Positions 60,410 to 64,000 of a DNA stretch of 64,000 nucleotides are shown piece after piece. Made by a program: the position numbers and the translations under genes. Below the pieces are notes generated by a model. The model worked only from the letters and a program-made list of their open reading frames with translations. It was not told where the DNA came from and did not search any database. Where the stretch lies: positions 186,001 to 250,000 of the forward strand of contig QZLF01000002.1 of assembly GCA_016771945.1 (NCBI GenBank). The letters are read 5' to 3'. The first letter of the stretch is position 1; each line of letters starts with the position of its first letter. The stretch is from Candidatus Leucobacter sulfamidivorax (GTDB taxonomy: Bacteria; Actinomycetota; Actinomycetes; Actinomycetales; Microbacteriaceae).

Positions 60410-61972
60410 GTGGACGACGGAGCTCCCGTTCGCACGGGAGAGGAGCTGGGCGGTCTCGTCGACGAGACCGCGCAGCCTCTCCTCGAAGCCCGCGGAGTGC
60501 GCAAGCGCTTCGGCAGGGCCTACGCGCTCGACGGAGTCGATTTCGCGGTGCGCCCGGGGCGCGTGCACGCCCTGCTCGGTCACAACGGAGCGGGCAAGTC
60601 GACCCTCATCGCCCTCCTCTCCGGTGCGCTGAAGGAGGACGGCGGCGAGATCCTCGTCGGCGGCGAGCGCGTCGATCCCTGGAACCCGACCTCGGCCATC
60701 GCCAGCGGAATCGCGGTCATCTACCAGCACCTCTCCGTGATCGACAGCCTGAGCGTCGCCGACAACATCTTTCTGGGCAGGGAGCTGAAGCGGGGGCTGG
60801 GCATCGACCGGGCCGAGCAGCACGCTCGCGCCAGGGCCGTGCTCGAACGGCTGGATTCCGACCTCGACACACGGGCGCTGGTGGGCGCGCTCACCGTCGC
60901 CCAGAAGCAGCTGGTGGAGATCGCCAAGGCGCTCGTGCGCGACGCGCGAGTCCTGATCCTCGACGAGCCGACCGCTGCGCTCTCCCATCAGGAGGCCGAC
61001 GCCCTGGGCACCCTGGTCGAGGCGCTGAAGCGGGAGGGGATCGGGATCGTCTACGTCACCCATCTCATCGGCGAGGTGAAGCGCCTGGCCGACGAGGCGA
61101 CCGTGCTCGAGGACGGCCGCGTGCAGTTCCACGATCTCGTCGAGAACGTGGGGTTCGACGAGTTCGTCGCCCTGCTCGCCCGGGGCAAGGCCCAGCAGGA
61201 GCCGCTGGGCGAGCGGCCGCTGGGCGAGCGGGTGCTCTCGGTGGAGCAGCTCGCCGGAGACGGTTTCGGCCCGATCGACCTCGACCTCAGACAGGGCGAG
61301 ATCGTCGCGCTCTTCGGCATGCTCGGCTCGGGGCGCGGGCAGTTTCTGCGCTCCCTCTCCGGCGCGAGCCGGAGTCGGGGAAGGGCCGAGGTCGCCGGGC
61401 GGCCCTTCGCCCTGAGAACGGTGAGGACCGTGAGGGCCGCCGGGATCCTGTACGTCGGCCCCGAACGCAAGAAGGACGGGCTGTTCCGCGGCAGGGGCGC
61501 CTTCGACAACCTGCTCATGCCGAGCTTCGGCAAGCTCGCCTCCTTCGTGCGCGTGCCTCAGCGCGAGCGGGCGCAGTGGGAACGGGCCCGCGCCGCCGTC
61601 GAACTCGCCGATATCCCGTCGACGCTAGTGGACCACCTGTCCGGCGGGAACCAGCAGAAGGTCGTCGTCGGCCGCGTGGTCGGCGGAGCGTGGGAGCCCC
61701 GGGTGATCCTGCTCGACGAGCCCACGCAAGGCGTCGACATCGGGGCGCGCGGGGATCTCTACCGGGCCATCGAACGATCGTGCGCGGAGAACGGCGTCGG
61801 CATGATCGTCTCCAGCAACGACCCCGAGGAGGTGCTGACGGTGGCCGATCGGGTCTGCGTCTTCGCCCACGGCGTCGTCGTCGCCGAACTGCGGCGCGGC
61901 GAATTCAGCGCCGAGCTGCTCATCGAACTCGCCTCTCGAGAGGCCGACCGAACGGAGAACACCGGATCATGA
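60410..61972 (+). CDS. ABC importer ATPase with two nucleotide-binding domains (RbsA-like)
   Basis: 520 residues from GTG 60410, six bases after the binding-protein stop. First domain: GHNGAGKST, LTVAQKQLVEIAKAL, LILDEPTAALSHQEAD. Second domain: a degenerate Walker A (GMLGSGRGQF), LSGGNQQKVVVGRVV, and ILLDEPTQGVDIGARGD. This asymmetry is normal for RbsA/XylG/MglA. The stop overlaps the permease start (ATGA). Confidence 0.94.
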   Translation: MDDGAPVRTGEELGGLVDETAQPLLEARGVRKRFGRAYALDGVDFAVRPGRVHALLGHNGAGKSTLIALLSGALKEDGGEILVGGERVDPWNPTSAIASGIAVIYQHLSVIDSLSVADNIFLGRELKRGLGIDRAEQHARARAVLERLDSDLDTRALVGALTVAQKQLVEIAKALVRDARVLILDEPTAALSHQEADALGTLVEALKREGIGIVYVTHLIGEVKRLADEATVLEDGRVQFHDLVENVGFDEFVALLARGKAQQEPLGERPLGERVLSVEQLAGDGFGPIDLDLRQGEIVALFGMLGSGRGQFLRSLSGASRSRGRAEVAGRPFALRTVRTVRAAGILYVGPERKKDGLFRGRGAFDNLLMPSFGKLASFVRVPQRERAQWERARAAVELADIPSTLVDHLSGGNQQKVVVGRVVGGAWEPRVILLDEPTQGVDIGARGDLYRAIERSCAENGVGMIVSSNDPEEVLTVADRVCVFAHGVVVAELRRGEFSAELLIELASREADRTENTGS

Positions 61973-62937
61973 CCACTGCACCCACGAGCGGACTGCGGCG
62001 GCCACGGGTGAACGTCTCGTTCATCCGCAGGAACGTGCTCTTCCTCGGACTCATCGCGCTCATCGTCATCTTCCAGACGATGAACGGATCGTTCCTCTCG
62101 GTGGGGAACATCCGCGGCATCCTGCTGGATCTGTCCATCCTCATCATCGTGTCGGTTCCGGCGGCACTGCTGCTCATCGCGGGCTTCGTCGACTTCTCGG
62201 TCGGCTCGGTGATCGGCATCTCCGGCGTCACCGCCGGCCTCATGCTGAACAACGCCCATGTACCGACCGGAGTGGCCGTGGCCACGGCGCTCGGAGTGGC
62301 GCTCCTGGTCGGGGTCGTGAACGGCCTGCTGGTCAACATGCTCGGCTTCTCGCCGATCATCGTCACCTTCGGCACGCTGGCGCTGGTCGGCGGCATCGCG
62401 CTCGGCATCGGCGCGATCCCGACCGTCGGCTACCCGGAGTCGTTCCAGAACATCGGCGGCGCCCAGGTGCTCGGGGTTCCCGTGCCGGTCATCATCGCCG
62501 CGATCGTCTTCGTCGTGGGCGTGCTCATCGTGTGGAAGCTGCCGGTCGGTCGTCACATCTACGCCATCGGCTCGAACCGGGAAGCGGCGTACCTCTCCGC
62601 GCTCAGGGTGCGCACCGTGCCGTTCGTGCTCTACCTGCTGACCGCGCTCGCCGCCGGGCTCGGCGGCATCATCACCGCGGCACGGCTCAACACGGCGTCG
62701 TCGAGCACCGGAACCGGCTTCGAGCTGACGCTGCTCACCGCGATCCTGCTCGGCGGAGTGAGCTTCTTCGGAGGCTCGGGCACGCTCTTCGGCGTCATCG
62801 TCGGCGTGCTCTTCCTCGGGGTGCTGCAGAACGGTCTCGTGATCCTCGGCGCTCCGAGCGCGGTGCAGCAGTCGGCGACCGGCGTCGTGCTGGTCTTCGC
62901 GGCGGCCCTCAACTTCCTCGCGGAGCGAAGTCGCTGA
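61969..62937 (+). CDS. ABC importer permease (RbsC-like)
   Basis: 322 residues with eight to ten hydrophobic segments and the RbsC-type motifs GFVDFSVGSVIGISGVTAGL, GFSPIIVTFGTLALVGGIAL, and ILLGGVSFFGGSGTLFGVIV. A single permease gene, so it would work as a homodimer. Confidence 0.94.
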   Translation: MTTAPTSGLRRPRVNVSFIRRNVLFLGLIALIVIFQTMNGSFLSVGNIRGILLDLSILIIVSVPAALLLIAGFVDFSVGSVIGISGVTAGLMLNNAHVPTGVAVATALGVALLVGVVNGLLVNMLGFSPIIVTFGTLALVGGIALGIGAIPTVGYPESFQNIGGAQVLGVPVPVIIAAIVFVVGVLIVWKLPVGRHIYAIGSNREAAYLSALRVRTVPFVLYLLTALAAGLGGIITAARLNTASSSTGTGFELTLLTAILLGGVSFFGGSGTLFGVIVGVLFLGVLQNGLVILGAPSAVQQSATGVVLVFAAALNFLAERSR

Positions 62938-63034
62938 CACCCGGACGTATTACGGTGGGACCGGGGCGGCGCCGGAGGGCGATGACCGCGACACCCGCCG
63001 TCATCCATCGGCAACCGAACAGAATGGAAGACAG

Positions 63035-64000
63035 ATGGCCAGAGAGCGGGCGTTCATCAACGCCACGATCCACACCGTCGACGCGCGGGACACGGTCGCC
63101 GAGGCGATCCTGATCCGCGACGAGCGCATCGCCCTCGTGGGCACCACTCAGCAGGTGCTCGCCGCCGCCGGTCAGAGCTGCGTCATCGCCGACGCCGCCG
63201 GCAAGACCATCGTGCCCGGGTTCATCGACCCGCACTACCATCTCGGCTACGCGATGCTCGAACCGGTCTCGGTCGACTGCGCCATCCGCCCGGGCGACAC
63301 GATCGACGACGTGCTCGAGGCGATCTCACGGGCGACCAGGGAGCTGCCGCCGGGCCAGTGGATGCGGGGCTTCGGCTTCAGCCCCTGGGCGCTGCCCGGC
63401 GAGCGGGAGCCCAGTCTCGCCGAACTCGACGAGGCGGCGCCGAACAACCCCTTCTTCCTGCAGGACGAGTCCTGCCATCGAGGCTGGGCGAACTCGGCGG
63501 CGCTCGCGGAGGTCGGCATCGACGAGTACAGCCCGCAGCCGTGGGGCGGCACGGTGGTGAAGGATCACGCCGGCCGCCCGACCGGTGCGCTGCTCGAGGC
63601 GGCGGTGAACCCTCTCCAGACCCGATCCTGGCTCGACATGGCATCGGCCGACTGGGAGGCGACGCGCGCGCTGCTCACCCGGAAGATGCGGGAGCTCGCG
63701 GGTCTCGGCATCACCGGTCTCTGCGACGCCGCCGTGACCCCGGACATCGCCGATTTCTACGCGCGCGCCGACCGCGAGGGGAGCTTCCTCTTCACCGTGC
63801 AGCAGCTGCACACGGCGGACGACTTCTTCGGCAAGCAGGATCCCAGGCGCCCCGACTTCGTGCAGCGGGTGCACGAGCGCGAGAGCGATCGCCTGCGCAG
63901 CGGCACGATGAAGATCTTCGCCGATCCCGGTTTCCCCGACGGCCCGCTCATCTCGTGCTCGCACGGGGGCGTGCACTCGCACCGCGGCAACTCCTGGTAC
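63035..64000 (+). CDS. Amidohydrolase, YtcJ-like, cut by the window end
   Basis: 322 residues visible from ATG 63035 (GGAAG upstream), no stop before base 64000. N-terminal beta domain ERAFINATIHTVDARDTVAE, HxH metal site in GFIDPHYHLGYAM, and the DUF3604/YtcJ-type segments WMRGFGFSPWALPGEREPS and GTMKIFADPGFPDGPLISCS. YtcJ/NfdA proteins hydrolyse N-formyl or N-acyl amides. With the importer just upstream it may deacylate or open the imported compound. Confidence 0.9.
   Translation, partial: MARERAFINATIHTVDARDTVAEAILIRDERIALVGTTQQVLAAAGQSCVIADAAGKTIVPGFIDPHYHLGYAMLEPVSVDCAIRPGDTIDDVLEAISRATRELPPGQWMRGFGFSPWALPGEREPSLAELDEAAPNNPFFLQDESCHRGWANSAALAEVGIDEYSPQPWGGTVVKDHAGRPTGALLEAAVNPLQTRSWLDMASADWEATRALLTRKMRELAGLGITGLCDAAVTPDIADFYARADREGSFLFTVQQLHTADDFFGKQDPRRPDFVQRVHERESDRLRSGTMKIFADPGFPDGPLISCSHGGVHSHRGNSWY

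Noticed and set aside
59272-62937. Open frame of 1221 codons on the forward strand
   Set aside because: Only its last 322 codons (the permease) have family motifs; the rest is an Arg/Gly-rich shadow of the binding protein and ATPase genes.

Overview
The window is high-GC actinobacterial DNA. Coding density, codon use, leaderless promoters and the presence of an anchored-repeat ABC transporter locus point to Micrococcales, probably Microbacteriaceae and perhaps Leucobacter. That taxonomic assignment is inference, because no rRNA gene is present.

Positions 1-11621 look like the right end of an integrated, partly decayed element. It carries a truncated coiled-coil protein, a DnaQ-type exonuclease with a BRCT domain, a terminase-small-subunit-like gene, a phage tape measure gene, short peptides, an intact IS1182-family insertion sequence that split a gene, a CarD-like regulator and a fatty acid desaturase. 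The element ends at a copy of the 3' end of a tRNA-Ser gene (11598-11621) followed directly by a tRNA-type terminator, which I read as the attachment site.

Positions 11843-27038 are ordinary chromosome: SelO, a LuxR regulator beside an amidase, a DUF808 membrane protein, a NYN-domain protein, tRNA-Met and tRNA-Thr, a lipoprotein, a TrmA/RlmD-type RNA methyltransferase, a TetR regulator with a two-gene ABC exporter, a Maf-type pyrophosphatase, an AhpD-like protein and a TPP enzyme.

Positions 27087-37561 are one reverse-strand metal-uptake locus of the anchored-repeat type. In transcription order it has a Fur/Zur-like box, a sortase-anchored His-rich repeat protein (broken by one stop codon), an intrinsic terminator, a ZnuA-like binding protein with a rearranged anchored repeat inserted, a second surface protein, the ATPase, the permease, a further repeat protein (broken by one extra base) and an MltB-like transglycosylase. 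Most joints are ATGA overlaps.

Positions 37720-41681 hold a beta-lactamase-family hydrolase, DUF2071 and DUF4190 proteins, tRNA-Arg with a 58-bp tandem hairpin repeat, and apt.

Positions 41774-64000 are a catabolic island. It has LuxR, LysR and GntR regulators, an amino-acid/amine permease behind an 18-codon leader, an aldehyde dehydrogenase, a class III aminotransferase lacking a normal start codon, and a long operon. The operon has a LigAB-type extradiol dioxygenase, a NahE/PhdJ-like hydratase-aldolase, a Rieske dioxygenase (alpha, beta), a 91-residue protein, an SDR, an AA_synth-family protein, an amidohydrolase, a 3Fe-4S ferredoxin, a ferredoxin reductase and a C-C hydrolase-like alpha/beta enzyme. 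A ribose-type ABC importer and a second amidohydrolase (cut by the window end) follow. The enzyme set fits dioxygenation, meta cleavage and aldol removal of pyruvate from a bicyclic or side-chain-bearing, probably nitrogen-containing aromatic. The substrate cannot be read from sequence. A pair of identical inverted operators (TTGTCGACAT) links the GntR gene to the operon promoter.
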